Shown piece after piece: positions 40,702 through 41,574 of a DNA stretch of 41,574 nucleotides. The notes beneath the pieces were generated by a model, which saw nothing but the letters and a program-made list of their open reading frames with translations, was not told the origin of the DNA and did no database searches. The position numbers were made by a program, and so were the translations under genes. Numbering within the stretch: position 1 is the first letter of the stretch; each line of letters opens with the position of its first letter. The stretch is from an uncultured archaeon (lineage in GTDB: Archaea; Nanobdellota; Nanobdellia; Pacearchaeales; GW2011-AR1), in contig CABMGE010000004.1 of NCBI GenBank assembly GCA_902385625.1, forward strand, positions 1-41,574, read 5' to 3'.

Positions 40702-41574
40702 TTAAAATCTAATAGTTTCATTAAATCTATGTATATTTGCAGGCCTATTACTAATACTTCGAATATTATCGTAAAATCTCATAATCCGATTATAAGTTGA
40801 TTTGTTTCTGTCAAGACTGGGATTATAAATCTCAAGTACTTTCCGGTAAATATTAATTGCATTGTATAAATCACTTCTAACAAGTGCGTATCCGCCTTCT
40901 AAAAGGAGATTATTTATTTCCATTCCATGATCAAAAGATTGTCGTTTATTATTTTTAGGATGATTAATAGGTCTTTGTAATTTAACTGACTGGACCGGTT
41001 TTATAACTCTATTATTTACACTTGATTCAGGAAGAATATTGGAAACAATCGCAGGTTCATTTTTTTCTTCTACAATTGATAAAGGCTCAATTTTTGCAAT
41101 AGGTTTTTTTGGTTCAACTTCTGATTCTATTTTTACAAGATTTTTATCAAAATCAGAATCTTCTTTTTTAGAGCTAGCCTGAGTTGCTGCGACAGGCTTA
41201 TTGACTAGCTCAGGTTCTTCACCTTTACTAATTTCAGTTTTAGATAAAGGAGATTCTATCTGAGCATTAGTACTGCTAGAAGCATTATCATTTTCAATAT
41301 TAATTGAAGGAAGAGAGTTCTGCATTTTAGGATTACTAATTGAAGAATCAAAACTATTTTTAATCGGAGGCGGAGGAACTATAAACACTTGTTCTTCTTT
41401 TGGTTTTTTAATTCCTAAATTCATTTTCAGGCTGCTTATCTCAGAAGCCATTTTATCCATTATAACAAGAACAGCCATAAGTCTCTCATCATAATCACTT
41501 ACACGTTTCACACTATCTCTTCCAATTGTAATTCCAATATCACCAATATCACTCTCATTTCTTTTCTCAAGTGC
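40702..41574 (-). CDS. Hypothetical protein, 5' part outside window
   Basis: The frame stays open from GTG 41511 to the right edge, reading a further 21 codons with an I-G-D-I-G-I-T-I-G-R-D pattern, so the true start lies outside. The visible part has a short helix (RLMAVLVIMDKMASEISSLK), a long Pro/Ser/Asn/Glu-rich disordered middle with VPPPPIKNSF, and a C-terminal helical unit (NNLLLEGGYALVRSDLYNAINIYRKVLEIY), resembling a TPR-type pair. Possibly a cytoplasmic adaptor. No enzyme motif. Only 72 nt separate it from the convergent surface-protein gene. Confidence 0.6.
   Translation of the reverse strand, partial: ALEKRNESDIGDIGITIGRDSVKRVSDYDERLMAVLVIMDKMASEISSLKMNLGIKKPKEEQVFIVPPPPIKNSFDSSISNPKMQNSLPSINIENDNASSSTNAQIESPLSKTEISKGEEPELVNKPVAATQASSKKEDSDFDKNLVKIESEVEPKKPIAKIEPLSIVEEKNEPAIVSNILPESSVNNRVIKPVQSVKLQRPINHPKNNKRQSFDHGMEINNLLLEGGYALVRSDLYNAINIYRKVLEIYNPSLDRNKSTYNRIMRFYDNIRSISNRPANIHRFNETIRF

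Noticed and set aside
1-41574. CRISPR array, rRNA, transposase or phage genes
   Set aside because: No regularly spaced repeats, rRNA-like GC-rich stretch, transposase or phage protein motif was found on either strand.

Overview
The window looks like a chromosomal segment of a small-genome archaeon, probably of the DPANN group (Woesearchaeota/Pacearchaeota-like). That placement is inference from gene content. DNA is very AT-rich. The informational genes are archaeal: CDC48/VAT AAA ATPase, TFS-type transcription factors, type-2 methionine aminopeptidase, a Ser/His (Sec11-like) signal peptidase, type IA topoisomerase, QueE and an m5C RNA methylase. Many first genes of transcription units have a TATA-like box centred about 26 nt upstream of the start codon, so their mRNAs are probably leaderless. 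Internal operon genes use Shine-Dalgarno sequences or ATGA overlaps. No rRNA, CRISPR array, transposase or phage gene was seen. One tRNA-Lys(CUU) is present.

Layout. 1-2761 (minus): a cut-off receiver domain fused to a malate/lactate-dehydrogenase-like domain, downstream of a fused MTA phosphorylase-adenine phosphoribosyltransferase. 2897-4169: small ORF, repeat element and an SDR sugar epimerase. 4224-6799 (plus operon): NSUN-type m5C methylase, QueE, GNAT acetyltransferase, a 33-aa microprotein and a detached RsmF-type PUA domain, all but the last junction shown by ATGA overlaps. 6871-11133: small unknowns, a coiled-coil/PAS protein, methionine aminopeptidase, two membrane-anchored unknowns, a mini zinc ribbon and a patatin-like phospholipase. 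11182-14444 (minus operon): zinc ribbon-AbrB protein, CDC48 and a short Cys-motif protein. 14600-14710 holds a candidate structured RNA. 15129-17318: two secreted Pro/Gly-rich proteins and signal peptidase I. 17418-18556: tandem TFS paralogues with a relic of a further copy. 18595-24653: small, mostly membrane-associated unknowns, a membrane-anchored Holliday-resolvase-related nuclease, tRNA-Lys, endonuclease III and a winged-helix regulator. 24698-28743: SerS and TopA. 28793-30298: GNAT and a TrmB-like regulator broken by an in-frame TGA. 30407-32332 (plus operon): 48-aa ORF, eight-Cys zinc protein, AAA_28-type NTPase, an unknown and a CYTH enzyme. 32457-37011: radical SAM enzyme, HD hydrolase, COG2108-type radical SAM enzyme, YkgJ-like protein and ion permease. 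37093-40629: large surface protein. A gene that runs off the right edge ends the window.

The most unusual items are the receiver-dehydrogenase fusion, the MTAP-APRT fusion, the NTPase/CYTH operon, and a family of non-coding hairpins with an invariant UUUAC apical loop on covarying stems. Three members of that family lie in longer homologous elements of about 100-150 nt, and two of these flank nth.
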